From a virus: DNA of 63,530 nucleotides. Every line of letters starts with the position of its first letter. The stretch's first letter is position 1. The notes below the pieces were generated by a model. It saw only the letters and a list, made by a program, of their open reading frames with translations, was not told the origin of the DNA and made no database searches. This document shows positions 8,036 through 19,000 of the stretch, piece after piece. Where the stretch lies: positions 1 through 63,530 of IMG/VR virus record IMGVR_UViG_3300030109_005803. The stretch is one strand, 5' to 3'. The translations under genes were made by a program, and so were the position numbers.

Positions 8036-9343
8036 CTATGGAGTTATAACTCCAGTGTTTTTGAATGTGACGTTTAAGTCTACTTTTCTGCCTGTCTTTT
8101 TGCTTGTCACCCTAATCTTCAACGTCTTATCCCAACAATCAGCATCAATATTGTTACCAGCATCATCTTGGGTTACTTGGTCTAGAATATTATTTCCTGG
8201 CAATGTGCTAGTGGTAGCTGTTTGACTTATTGGAGTCATATATTCCAGATTTCTCAACGAAGGCTCAATATAAATATATCTTCTGCCTGACTTGTTTTTA
8301 TTCTTTTGGTCTATTGCGTTTTCTAAATAAATAGTTTTTAATATCAAATAAACCTGCCCTTCGTTATCTACGAGTTCGGCCTCAAAAATGTGAGTTGGAT
8401 TTGAGAAGTTATTGTGTACATCAATCGCCCTCACGCAGTAATAGTATTTTGTATTTGGAATAACCTCATCAATCAAGTGGGCTCCGGACGCTCTTTTATC
8501 TATCGTTATTCTGCCACTGACAACTTTATAGGGCGCCGTATTTACAGCAAAATCTGTGTATGAGTTAGGTCTCGTTGTGGTTCTAAATACCTCATACCGA
8601 TCGATAGGATCATCATTCTTATAGGTTATACGAAGTTTGCCATTCTCAATCAATTCTTCTAGAGTTACATCCTCTGCTAACGAAGTGCCTCCATCTTGTG
8701 CAATATAGTGGTTGATTATCGCTTCTCGATCTGTTTCTTTAATGATCACCGGAGTTGTTGTGTACTCGCCAGTGCTAGAGTTCAACATCAAAAGAAGCCG
8801 ATTGCTAACGCCGCTATATGGAACGATCCTAAAATCTGGGGGCACCGGCGGATTGTCCAATATGGCACTGATATGTGATGAGTAAGGTATGACCGCAGCG
8901 CGAGCATCAAGGTCTGATTTAATCGTTACCTGACCGCGAGGGACTGGTCCTGCATTCTGAAGATCGGCTACCTCAAATCCATGCGGGCCGGTCTTAAAGT
9001 TAATCTTAAAACTTTTTAGCCCACCGTAAACTGTATAGGGTGAATTAGCACCAAGTGTCGAAATCAGATATCTAACATTAAAGTTGTTTTTAGACTGATT
9101 GGTGTTATAATAGCCACCCAATGTGCGCGCACTAATATTATAGTCGGGATAGACATCTGAAGGGTTGTTGACTGCTCGGTATGTGCTGGCAAACAAATTA
9201 TTGATATCGTTAACGAACTGTTCAACTGAAATCACAGAATCATAATTATATTGTAGTGGTCCAAAAGAAATATCCACAACAGTACCATCGTTGTATTCCT
9301 CTTCTATATCAAACCACCACTCTGTCTTTACGGGACTTACCAT
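8036..9343 (-). CDS. Putative virion protein with a fibronectin-III-like region
   Basis: This 435-residue protein starts at an ATG with a strong ribosome site (AAGGAG). The N-terminal half has a run of short strands (PLQYNYDSVISVEQFVNDIN). Residues about 245-325 read like a fibronectin-III module (IDRYEVFRTT, then PNTKYYYCVRAIDVHNNFS). Such modules are common in exposed tail proteins and often bind surfaces. A hairpin is encoded by the last codons. It belongs to the same transcription block as the 959-residue gene before it. Confidence 0.6.
   Translation of the reverse strand: MVSPVKTEWWFDIEEEYNDGTVVDISFGPLQYNYDSVISVEQFVNDINNLFASTYRAVNNPSDVYPDYNISARTLGGYYNTNQSKNNFNVRYLISTLGANSPYTVYGGLKSFKINFKTGPHGFEVADLQNAGPVPRGQVTIKSDLDARAAVIPYSSHISAILDNPPVPPDFRIVPYSGVSNRLLLMLNSSTGEYTTTPVIIKETDREAIINHYIAQDGGTSLAEDVTLEELIENGKLRITYKNDDPIDRYEVFRTTTRPNSYTDFAVNTAPYKVVSGRITIDKRASGAHLIDEVIPNTKYYYCVRAIDVHNNFSNPTHIFEAELVDNEGQVYLILKTIYLENAIDQKNKNKSGRRYIYIEPSLRNLEYMTPISQTATTSTLPGNNILDQVTQDDAGNNIDADCWDKTLKIRVTSKKTGRKVDLNVTFKNTGVITP
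8039..8054 (-). terminator. Possible weak terminator hairpin
   Basis: TGGAGTTATAACTCCA is a perfect 16-base palindrome that folds into a 6-bp stem with a TATA loop. It ends at the stop codon of the 435-residue gene and is followed on the minus strand by a T-rich stretch (TAGGATTTATTT). The stem is short and the T-run interrupted, so termination would be weak. It may simply be the end of the coding region. Confidence 0.3.
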
Positions 9344-9352
9344 TACAACTCC

Positions 9353-12232
9353 TTAAGGTCCTGTCAGTCCATAATTGAACATATTATTTAACAGACCAGC
9401 TGCAGTATTAGAAACAACAGCATTGTTTCCTGCCATATTACCAGCGGCAGAATTTCCTACGTTGCTTGGGGCATTACTGCCGGCTAAATTTGAAACCGTA
9501 CCAGCAGCCATGTTTCCTACGTTATTGGACATATTGTTGGCTGCGGTGTTGGTGAGTGTTTGAGCAATGTCAAATACGTCATTAATCGGGGGTCCGCCAA
9601 ACGGACCGACGGCGCCTGCAGGAATACTCGGATCGGTAGCTACAAACTGCCCCAAATCAAATCCTTGAGTAACATCAATGGTAATTCCGCCGGCATTGAT
9701 AACACCGTTCCCTAGTTCGGCTGCAATTTCTGAGTCCATTTGTTCAGATATTATATCCTCGGCAAACTGGGCAGCCTCTCCTTGTATCGTTTCGTTGGAT
9801 TCTTCTATGCCCTCATCAATCGCATCCCCTATAGGATCCTCTTCGGGACCGCCGAGATCTATGATAATAGGATCGGGACAATCATCTTCTGGTATTGTAT
9901 TCAACGGTCCATATATATTCAGTGCGGTTGCGGGTACGGCACCACCAGTGAAATTTCCATCAAATCCGGTGCCATATTTTATTCGTATTGGTAATAAACT
10001 CAAGTCAGTTTCAGCTATTTGTCTAGAGTTTTGGAAATCTCCTACTGTATACGAGGTGTCTGTTCGGACACCAAAAATCTGATCTATGTTTGCTGCTGCA
10101 GCAGGATCACCGGACTGGTATACTTTATATACATAATTACCCAACTCGTTCATGAAGATTGGGAACTCCCCGGGCTCCTCGTCTTCCGGTGTATACTGGA
10201 AACCATTTAAGTTATTGGCGATCGAGTAGGTCTCCGTAGCCTGGAATGCGACCGCTTCCTCCGCGTAAACTCCTAAAGCGTTAGCTAGCGCGCGCCCCTG
10301 CCCGACAGCGCCAGAATTAGCGATAGTAAGCACACTATCATAATAGTAACTTTCACCTATGATCATACGAACTTGCTTAATGTCGTACTGATACCTGACA
10401 CCATACTTTATCTGCGTGTCGTAGTATACGACGCCTTTTCGGTTGTATATAATGTCTCGTCCAAAAAACAATCGCTGCACGACTGGCTCTGTGGCAGCTG
10501 CCGAAGTTTGTCCTGCCGGTACAACTCTTTTCTCAACAACATACATAATTGCCTCAGAGTTGTGCATTGCGAGGTTCCTATGAACAGGGAAAAAGCTCCT
10601 TCGGTAATCGGCAACTATGTTTAGCGCCTGCGTGATTAAAACTGTTGTGAGACTGTTAAACCAAATAGAGTAATTATCATACAGAGCGGTGGCCGTTGTA
10701 GGATCTGTGTCGGTCGCGGTGATAAGAGAAGCTCCCAACTTGCTTGAGGCACCCGTCGAGAAGTCCTGAGAACTTCCTGGTCCTCCTGTGGAATTAATCA
10801 GATCATTGATGAATTCATACGGTCCTCCGGGTGCGGGCGTACCATTAGTTGTTACGCCTTGTAAGAAATCTTCTAAAACATCGTTTATCTTAACTGGAAG
10901 AGGTATCTCTAGATTATTGGCAACAACTTGATTGTTTTGGGTTGTGTCGTAAATAGTAAAGGGCACCGTGGGGGACTGTTGGGCGTTATTCAACTTAAGT
11001 TCTTTTATTGTCAACAATTCCAAAGTCACCAAGAAACCTAAAGTAAAATCCTCACCTATCGCGCCCTGTAAAGCCTCTATGACCGATACTGAACCTTGAA
11101 CCATATCCCACTGGTTATCATAAGGTATAGTAATCTTATTGTAGAAGGGGTATGTGTCAACGGCTGCCAAATCGTCCGACGTGTCATCTGTTCCGCGGTT
11201 GTCTCTAGCTATGTTATTTATATCCGTTAGCGTATTAAAAGAAATATCAGGGCTTAACACCGCCACATTTCCATAATTTTCAGTGTAACTCTGTTTCAAA
11301 ATTGATAGATTGTTACAATAAAACTGAAGATATCCTTGAGAATTAGTTTGATTTTCAGTTATATCCGACCCACTCAAGCTCCCAGCTAATACATCTTTGT
11401 ATTCGCTTGTTGTGACTTGCTCTCCAAGAGCAAATGGAATATACGCTGCCGGAATAGAATCCCCTGGGACGTCCGAGAGCAGTGTCGAAATTTCAACATG
11501 GTAAAAGTTCGGTATTAAAGTCTCTGCCACGCTTGAAATAGCTGTTTCGTAATCAGGGCTTGTGTCTAAAAACCGGTTGTATTTAGGCTCTATTTCAATA
11601 TTGTATCCTGACGCCGGCGCTTGTGGGTCATAGTGGTCATATGTAAACTTATGACTTAGTATCGGATTTCCCGGACCGGCGGGGGATTGTGCCATTAATG
11701 GCAGTGTATTTTGACCGGCGCCGGCCATTCTAATATCTGTAGTCAATAAGCCGTATGGTGTCTCGTCATTCTCCGGTAAATTTTGAGGGTTTACTGAGAA
11801 ATACTTCTCAAAGTAAGGAACGCCCGCAACGTTAGTTCCGGGATTGTCCTGGTTTAGAAGATTATTTACTTGGACCGGACCATCGATATTGCCATCATTC
11901 CAAGCATCTTCAAAAAACGATAACGTAACAACGTGAGTTTTTGTGTCTTTTGAATAGGCTCCTGGAGTTGTTTGGTAGAAGCCACCCATCAGGCTCTTGT
12001 AAAAGGGATGACTTACAATCCCATCAAACTGAACGTTCGTGTTAACCTCTAAGTTGCCGTTTTCCGCATTTGTCCGCAATGCTGGAACATCTCCCTGGGC
12101 ATCTCTAAGTCGATCAGCCGATTTCCAGTCACTCCGGATTAAAGGATGGAGTTGGAAATTTCCGCGCTGACGCTCAGTTTCATTGAGCCCGAGAATGTTT
12201 GAATTTACTGCTTCAAATCTTTTTGATGCCAT
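9353..12232 (-). CDS. Large putative tail/virion protein with a low-complexity Asn-Ala-Gly tail
   Basis: This 959-residue protein is mostly beta-rich with Tyr/Asn/Gln-rich segments. A segment around residues 595-640 with GVRYQYDIKQVRMI may be another fibronectin-like module, similar in style to the next protein downstream. An acidic stretch (EEDPIGDAIDEGIEESNET) precedes a low-complexity end of roughly 75 residues built from N, A, G and S with repeated VGN-AAG and NMAAG units. It overlaps nothing and is separated by 2 bases from the gene before it. The repeat end may be flexible or a trimerising or attachment segment. Function unassigned. Confidence 0.6.
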   Translation of the reverse strand: MASKRFEAVNSNILGLNETERQRGNFQLHPLIRSDWKSADRLRDAQGDVPALRTNAENGNLEVNTNVQFDGIVSHPFYKSLMGGFYQTTPGAYSKDTKTHVVTLSFFEDAWNDGNIDGPVQVNNLLNQDNPGTNVAGVPYFEKYFSVNPQNLPENDETPYGLLTTDIRMAGAGQNTLPLMAQSPAGPGNPILSHKFTYDHYDPQAPASGYNIEIEPKYNRFLDTSPDYETAISSVAETLIPNFYHVEISTLLSDVPGDSIPAAYIPFALGEQVTTSEYKDVLAGSLSGSDITENQTNSQGYLQFYCNNLSILKQSYTENYGNVAVLSPDISFNTLTDINNIARDNRGTDDTSDDLAAVDTYPFYNKITIPYDNQWDMVQGSVSVIEALQGAIGEDFTLGFLVTLELLTIKELKLNNAQQSPTVPFTIYDTTQNNQVVANNLEIPLPVKINDVLEDFLQGVTTNGTPAPGGPYEFINDLINSTGGPGSSQDFSTGASSKLGASLITATDTDPTTATALYDNYSIWFNSLTTVLITQALNIVADYRRSFFPVHRNLAMHNSEAIMYVVEKRVVPAGQTSAAATEPVVQRLFFGRDIIYNRKGVVYYDTQIKYGVRYQYDIKQVRMIIGESYYYDSVLTIANSGAVGQGRALANALGVYAEEAVAFQATETYSIANNLNGFQYTPEDEEPGEFPIFMNELGNYVYKVYQSGDPAAAANIDQIFGVRTDTSYTVGDFQNSRQIAETDLSLLPIRIKYGTGFDGNFTGGAVPATALNIYGPLNTIPEDDCPDPIIIDLGGPEEDPIGDAIDEGIEESNETIQGEAAQFAEDIISEQMDSEIAAELGNGVINAGGITIDVTQGFDLGQFVATDPSIPAGAVGPFGGPPINDVFDIAQTLTNTAANNMSNNVGNMAAGTVSNLAGSNAPSNVGNSAAGNMAGNNAVVSNTAAGLLNNMFNYGLTGP
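9430..9530 (-). repeat. Imperfect repeats encoding the Asn-Ala-Gly tail
   Basis: The 3' part of the 959-residue gene contains degenerate tandem copies of roughly 55-60 bases. One pair of units, near 9441 and 9499 on the plus strand, shares the core TTTCCTACGTT after a CCAGC start. They encode repeated VGN-AAG / AGT-SNLA peptide units. Copy number could vary between relatives. Confidence 0.5.
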
Positions 12233-12234
12233 TT

Positions 12235-15054
12235 TTAATAGGATCCTCGATTACTTGCTGTTGTTGCCCTGGGGGCTGCCGTGACCGTTTGTGAACCGCG
12301 CTGTGTCCCAGACGACTGTTCCGTCGCTGAAGGCATAACTTGTCGACTTGAAAGGTACTCAGACATCACTACCCCAGAAGCTCCCTTAATGTTGAGGCTT
12401 TCATTAAATAGTTTTGTTACGTTTTTGTTTATTGTTTTCATTACGCGCTCAGAGCTAATATTCCCTGTCGTTGTTCTTGGGTCTTGATCTCCCAATATAA
12501 ACATTTCGTCGTATCTCTCTAATTTAAATTTGTTGGGCACGTTTAAAACATTATTGGGTTCAGTAAGCCTACAAAGAACCGGCTTATTAGAATTCCTAAG
12601 CGTATCAAAGTTTTGCGCCGTCATAGGCGCCCAAGAGTCACCGTTACCCACAGAGTATTCTATCTTTACAACTGAATTAAAATTAAGGTTTTTCTCTAGA
12701 ACATTAAGACTGTTAAAGCTTTCTGGTGATTTTGTCAATTGTTCATAAGCCAGTGATCCAGAAATTGCCTCTTCGTTAACAGGCTTCACATCTTTGAAGT
12801 CTGCCGCCTTTTGTTGAATGGCAAATTGTATTAAGTTACTGTCAATATAGTCAGATCTGCGCCTGCTCATTTGTTTTATTTTTGATTCCAAACTTCCCGA
12901 AACTGCAGCTTTGGCGCTTTTATTTTCTTTTGCAAAGTCACTGGTGCTTGAAAAATAGTTTGATGAATCCGCGGCAGTCGATACTCGTCCGGAAGGCTTT
13001 TGGTTATATACACTTTTAAGAGGTATAACGCCCGGGGAAAACATAATCCCACTAGCGCCCAACAGAGATTGAACTGCATCAGATTGACTATCCTTTAAAT
13101 TAGAATTGGCTTTAAAGTTTTTTGATTTTGTTGAAACTACTTCGTTAGCTTGTAACAAATCTAATGATTTATTAAGTGAATTTTCCTTTTGCACCTTAAA
13201 TGACGTAGTATTGGTCTTAACCTCACTGGGCGATATGAATCCAAATTTATTAATCTCTATATTATTTGTAGAGGCAACATCATATTTGGCTTCTTCACTA
13301 ATGATTCTGTTTTTAAACTGATCAAAACCAATTCTACTTAATCCTGAATCTGATTGCTGGACATCATTTCCTAGGTAATCAAACCCCGCTTTGTTTGACA
13401 AAGAATTCAAGTAATTCTTTTTTATGTCCGAAACAACTTTGAGCTTTCTCACTAGGGGCTCGGCGCCCGCGATTGATGAATTAAAGTTTTGGCTCTTTTG
13501 AATTTTACCTGTCGACTTGTTAGATGTTTTATGGATCATTACCTCCACAAAATCATTTAATATCTTATTGAACTCCGATAGAGACTTTTGGCTAGCCGAA
13601 TATGGGCTGGCGAAGGTAAGCATATTTTGTGCTATTAAACCGATTGGGATTGGACCGACTCGGGCGCCAAAGACAAACTGCAAGATCGATATGTAAGCCT
13701 CTAGAGATGACTTCCAACTCTTGTCGGCTGCTAGCTCCGTTTCTCTCGCTATAACGTTTTGCTGAACATCAAAGCCTTTTTTGCCATAATTATTGAATTT
13801 TAAATTATAAGAATTAGCGATTGTTATTTTATCTTGAAGATCACCAATCATTTCAGACACTATCTTTAATGAATTATCATTTATTTCAATTTCAATATCG
13901 TAATGATAATATCCTTCAATCTCATCCTGCATTTGATTGTCCACTATTAGCAGTGGCATAATGCTCACTCCATTATCAGATGCATTTGCTCGTATAACTT
14001 TAACCGAACCATCCGACAGGGTTCCGACTAATCTTCGGGATGCTCTGCTACTTATAGTCTGCTCGCCCACTGGTCTTATAGGCGTTAGGTAGTTGCCATA
14101 GCTTGTGGATTCAATCTCACGCCGATAAACTTTTATGTCCAAAATATCTACAGCTGATAATAGTGCTGTACTGTTGTCAAACAAGTAAGAAAGAGCGGCG
14201 TTACTTCTGACATACTGAAGGAAGTGGAAATCGGCACAAACTCTCACCGACCCATTTTTTGTCCTAGTATAACTTACATTGCTGAAGTATTCTCTCATGG
14301 ACGGCTCTGTTCGAAGTCTTGAACTAACCAAGGAGTTAACAACAGAGGTGCGGTAATCTTTAATTTTTTGATTTGGTACCTCAAACTCTTCAAGTCTCGG
14401 GTGGCGTCTATCGCTATGGGTATCACCCGCCATCAATCCCGTTTGGCTGTGTCGGTGAACTGGCCCTGCCCAGATTTCCCCTTCCGTGCCGAACCCTTCA
14501 ACAGTTTCTAATAATTTATATACAACAGATGTTCTATTCACAACCCCAGCGGTTTTCACTCTTTCTACCAGATGGCGACTAATACTAAAGTTTGTGCCCA
14601 AACTTAGCTGCTGATCGGTGACTATCTCACTGGTGAAACACAGGATTGAGAGGTGTTGTAATGGAATCGTGCTTTTAATTACTATAGGTACGTCCACTAC
14701 TTTAGAAAAAATTGTAGAATCTTCTTTGCTGTTGAAGTATGTCTTAGATCCTTCTTCCGACAAATTATTAATGTGAGTATTCTTAACTAGGTCAGACTGC
14801 CTATAGGCATATCTTTTGATTGTATCACCGACACCCAAGAGAGACTCCTCATCTTCACTGGTGATGGCTGATACATTAAGGTTAAACGTCGTGTTATAAG
14901 TTGGCGATGTTGTTTGCACAAGCGCACGAACAATTATACTAAACTCTTTTATTTGCTCTTGTTGTTGATCGGAACGCAAAATATCTATTTCTTTAATCAA
15001 AACAGTAGGCAGTGTGGTGTCATAGACGCCGTTTGAAACATTCAACATTAGCAA
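12235..15054 (-). CDS. Large putative virion protein of unknown function
   Basis: This 939-residue protein overlaps the preceding gene by 7 bases. The N-terminal 250 residues are beta-rich, and HRHSQTGLMAGDTHSDRRHP near 205 is an unusual His/Arg-rich stretch. From about residue 400 the sequence becomes helical and Lys/Ser/Asn-rich, as in elongated tail components. It ends in a polar Ser/Thr/Gln/Ala tail. No membrane segment or catalytic signature is seen. Its place between baseplate-type and fibre-type genes supports a particle role. The family is not recognised. Confidence 0.6.
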   Translation of the reverse strand: MLMLNVSNGVYDTTLPTVLIKEIDILRSDQQQEQIKEFSIIVRALVQTTSPTYNTTFNLNVSAITSEDEESLLGVGDTIKRYAYRQSDLVKNTHINNLSEEGSKTYFNSKEDSTIFSKVVDVPIVIKSTIPLQHLSILCFTSEIVTDQQLSLGTNFSISRHLVERVKTAGVVNRTSVVYKLLETVEGFGTEGEIWAGPVHRHSQTGLMAGDTHSDRRHPRLEEFEVPNQKIKDYRTSVVNSLVSSRLRTEPSMREYFSNVSYTRTKNGSVRVCADFHFLQYVRSNAALSYLFDNSTALLSAVDILDIKVYRREIESTSYGNYLTPIRPVGEQTISSRASRRLVGTLSDGSVKVIRANASDNGVSIMPLLIVDNQMQDEIEGYYHYDIEIEINDNSLKIVSEMIGDLQDKITIANSYNLKFNNYGKKGFDVQQNVIARETELAADKSWKSSLEAYISILQFVFGARVGPIPIGLIAQNMLTFASPYSASQKSLSEFNKILNDFVEVMIHKTSNKSTGKIQKSQNFNSSIAGAEPLVRKLKVVSDIKKNYLNSLSNKAGFDYLGNDVQQSDSGLSRIGFDQFKNRIISEEAKYDVASTNNIEINKFGFISPSEVKTNTTSFKVQKENSLNKSLDLLQANEVVSTKSKNFKANSNLKDSQSDAVQSLLGASGIMFSPGVIPLKSVYNQKPSGRVSTAADSSNYFSSTSDFAKENKSAKAAVSGSLESKIKQMSRRRSDYIDSNLIQFAIQQKAADFKDVKPVNEEAISGSLAYEQLTKSPESFNSLNVLEKNLNFNSVVKIEYSVGNGDSWAPMTAQNFDTLRNSNKPVLCRLTEPNNVLNVPNKFKLERYDEMFILGDQDPRTTTGNISSERVMKTINKNVTKLFNESLNIKGASGVVMSEYLSSRQVMPSATEQSSGTQRGSQTVTAAPRATTASNRGSY

Positions 15055-16028
15055 GGCTCCTCGTTATCAGAAATATACAAATCTCTTGAAAGTTGAGTTC
15101 TGGCAATCGTGCCCTTAAGGGTGCTATCTTTTATACCCAATCTTTGTATAACTTCATCTGGCATTTCTGAGTCAACAAAAATATTTGCAAAAAATTCAAC
15201 TTTTTGATCATTGAGCACCTCGCCTAGGTTTTGAGTTGTGAGGAAAGTTTTCTGCGTGTAAGTTCCATCAGAGCCGGACAAATATACTTCTACATCAAAG
15301 TTATCTTTCAGGTTATCGGTGTTTCTCTCCACAACATCCAAAACTAAATAATCCTCCTGCAGGTACAAAGCTACCCCGGTTTCACTGTCTTCTGTTAGTC
15401 TCACGACCTTTTCTGCTTGCTCGTCTGTAAGATCGTCCAACTCATCATCTGATGAGTAAAAAGACTTATAATCAATCGTTACATCAATTTGTGGAATATT
15501 ACGCACAATACCGTCTGCCAAACTAGTATTGCTGGCTGTGAGGTTAACTGCCTGATAGTATTGACTGGAGGAGATTTCATTCTCAAGCGCATTGATGTGC
15601 CATGCCGGCGCATATTGCGTCTTAAGGTCGCTGGTTCCTAATGGGTCAGACCCTAGAAAAAACTTTTGTGCAAACTGCGGAGTATCCTGGAACGCGTTAA
15701 CGAACGACACAGAGTTCTCAGCTATTAAGTATTGTCCTGATGGATCGACTGCTTGAAGTGGATCCGAGACTTCCTCCAGAAATTGATTGACTCTTGTTTC
15801 GGCGCCTGTTGTGCTCTTTTGAACTTTAAGTGCCGGCGTATCGAAGCGGATTCTCTGATCGGCATTGTTTTGATCTTCGTCAAAGCCTGCTGCTTTAGTA
15901 TTGTACAATATATCATCGTCAAAAAAAGCATAAAATGCTGGCTTTAAACGTCCAAGCTCTAGCTTTTTCTTGCCATATTCAGTTAGTTTAAATTCTAACA
16001 CCTCTTCTTTTTTATCAAAAAAGCTCAT
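15048..16028 (-). CDS. Putative virion protein sharing the LTxxG...DDxI motif
   Basis: This 326-residue protein begins with FFDKKEEVLEFKLTEYGKKK followed by FYAFFDDDILY. It shares the N-terminal pattern LT-x-x-G, a short linker, then A-F-x-DD-x-I-x-Y with the 319-residue protein at 7030-7989. The C-terminal part is acidic and beta/alpha mixed (DELDDLTDEQAEKV). Its ATG overlaps the stop of the 2833-residue gene in an ATGA, indicating coupled translation. A connector or adaptor in the tail is plausible, with no direct evidence. Confidence 0.62.
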   Translation of the reverse strand: MSFFDKKEEVLEFKLTEYGKKKLELGRLKPAFYAFFDDDILYNTKAAGFDEDQNNADQRIRFDTPALKVQKSTTGAETRVNQFLEEVSDPLQAVDPSGQYLIAENSVSFVNAFQDTPQFAQKFFLGSDPLGTSDLKTQYAPAWHINALENEISSSQYYQAVNLTASNTSLADGIVRNIPQIDVTIDYKSFYSSDDELDDLTDEQAEKVVRLTEDSETGVALYLQEDYLVLDVVERNTDNLKDNFDVEVYLSGSDGTYTQKTFLTTQNLGEVLNDQKVEFFANIFVDSEMPDEVIQRLGIKDSTLKGTIARTQLSRDLYISDNEEPC

Positions 16029-19000
16029 TCTATGTCTTCCGAAATATATCTCACTGTTTCGTCAATCTTAACTAGTTCAACAAGGGAGAAGTAATCGTAC
16101 GGCCAGTTATAAGTGTAATCTCCCACAGTTTGTGGGAATGCTGACACATCGTCCGAAACCAAGCGCCTTCTGGTCTTGTCAAAATCTTTTACAGCGCGCT
16201 TCTTAACTTTAAACACCATCCACTGAATTTCATCTGAGTCCCCAGCCAGAAGCTCAAGAATTTGTTTATCATCGATGACAACTTCATTTTGTTCAAACTT
16301 ATCTCCTATGTCCGGTGGCAAGTTTTGCCACATGTCGGTGATGTCTTTCTGTGTGAGGGCTACGGAGAATTCAAACCCGTACATCAAAATAGGTGCGACG
16401 GTTTCGTTGATCACAAAATCAAACTTCGGCGGGAACACATATTTTTGTAGAAGTTTTTCAGTGTCAGAGTATTGCTGATTGTCTTTGCCGATTGGGAAAA
16501 ACTCTCTTCGGTTCGCAACAGCCTTGAAGGGAACTGCGATGACTGCCTCTTCCAGCATCCCCGCGCTCTTTGGCTTTCCTATTCTCTTGGGCACACCGGT
16601 TTCAAACCCAACAACTTCTGCTAACGAGAATTGTCCTGCTGGGGCACCTTCTTTAATTCTAAAGAAGATTCCTTCGTTGTCTGTTGTTGGAAGCGTACCA
16701 TACTGGTGCCACAACCCGTTAGTTTTAATTTGTGCCGAACTGGAAAGTCCGGAATCAACAAAGCTAGCTGTTGTGCTGCTAGTGGTTACATTGGCAAAAT
16801 TCAAAACAGGTGTTTCAAACTTTGATTGTAGTAGCCAAACTTTCTTCTGCTCATTGGTTCCTTCCGGAACCTCTGTAAAGAACTGTGCTACATTAAACGA
16901 ATCTCCGATGTTAATACTAACCTTGTCTTCCACATCCCATGGGTATGTGGTGGTATAGGTTACCTGTGCATTTGATAAAATTTCGTCTAAGGTAGGTAAT
17001 CCAGTCCTCGGCGCCGTGAACACAAAGTCTACGCTTGCTGCACCGTGATAATAAGGAGGCACAACATGATTAAAGCTAGCAGACTGGGCTGCATAAGTAC
17101 CCACGTCGAGCCCTTGTCCAATTGGATATCCAAATGCAGATTCTCTGCCGTACAAATCAAACGCAGATCTGTCAACTTGCAAATTTGAATCTAAGGTCCT
17201 AAACAAGTCCGCTCGCATGCGATATACGGAACCACTGTTCACAGTGTGGAATTGATCTTCTCGCTTGGACCTGAACGATGTTAAGCCATCCATGAAGAAG
17301 TTAGTTGTTTCGCACAAGAAGTTGTCAATCGCCAATTCATAGAATTTTTGACCAGCGTTGATTTTGACAAAGTCAGACCCAGAAATAGGGGGTGAGGCGC
17401 TCCTACGATTATACAACTCATCGTGATCAGAAATTCCCGTATCATAGATCGCGCCCGAGCCGGAAATAAATCCTCTTTCTAAAAATGCCAAGGGGCGCTG
17501 CAGTGTCTCAAATGGTACTTTTTGTATTTGATATCCACTATTTTTAGAATTTGTTGCATCATTGGAAATTACATTTAATAGCTTGTCGTATTGTACGGTG
17601 CCTTCTGGAAGATTTGTTTGCGCGCAGCTAGCTGTCGGTATACTTTCGTTCGTCTTAATATCTGTATCGTCTGACCCTGTATTGGTAAGAACATAGTTGC
17701 TGACCGCAAGCCCGGACTTGATTGTATTAAACAAAATTCCCGGTGCGAGAAGGGGCTCAGCAAAAGTCCGGAATACTGTTTCTCTTCGAGTCGCGGCATG
17801 TCCTGTAGTATCAACCTCGATATGGTCTCCGTAGGACTTCGACAGAATAGTTGCTAGTTCCAACGTTCTTTCAGCGGGGTAAAAGCCCTTGTAAGGAAGG
17901 AACTTAATTATCGCATTACAACTAAGGGATAATTTATCTCTTTTAATTTTTAGATCTCCAGATCTCTTATCGTGCAATGAATCGTCTATAACACTAAAAT
18001 ATTTAATAAAGTCAGAATTTGTGTACGTTTTAAAGAAATCAGAATTTGAACTATCGTATATGGATGCGCCGGTCAAATTAAAGATATTGTCGACATCAGC
18101 CAAAAAGTCTCCCGACTTTGTGTCAATATAAGTTTCAATCAATTCGCTTATTCTAAATTCCGGTACGATTGAATGATCCTTGCCAATTACAGCAATTCTT
18201 TCTGAGTACGATAAATAAGTTTCATACGGCTTTTTACCAGACTGCTGTCCTGCGAGCCACTCTGCATCACCAACGAAAATAGTAGTTCCAGCGTTATCAG
18301 CACTTGAAGAGCCGGCTGGAACACGAGAAGCGTACGTTGCGGCGGCTTGGAGGGCTTTATTTGTGCCAGCCGAAGCGGCGTTGTCATTATAGAACCGCGA
18401 GTAGCTATTCAGCAACTCACCAGAACCAGATGTAATTGGGCGGAAATTGGGCGACGGACCAGTAAAATCAAATTGTCCTGCATAGGTGCTGGTGAAATCA
18501 GAGTGCCCATCAAGTGGCCATATACTTTCTCCAAAAACTCCTCTTCCTTGAGAGTTAAAGTTCTCAACTGAAATAGAACTTCGCTCTGATCTTGTATCAT
18601 TCCAAATGTTGGCGATAGTATATTCAGTTCGTCTTCTTACGATATTCTTGTAAGCATTTATCTCAGAAGGATATACTCTTTCCTTGTAATCAATGATTGT
18701 GCTTAGCTGACTAGACGTTACAAACTGGAATACTCTATTCAAAGAGTTGTTTGTTAAATCTGGAACAGGGATATTCAAGCGATTGTTCAAAGGCTCATTA
18801 GAGAAAAAGTCCAACTCGTTTCCATATGTTACCATCAGAGAGACATTGTTAAGGGGATTTGAGTTTTCTGTATTGTCCTCAAGCATTACGCTTGTGGGCG
18901 CGTAACGGCTACTAACTGGCTGTTCAGTATAATCAACAAAACCATTAGATTTTAGACCACGAACAAACTGGTACTTTGTACCATCGGTCAAAATAACGGG

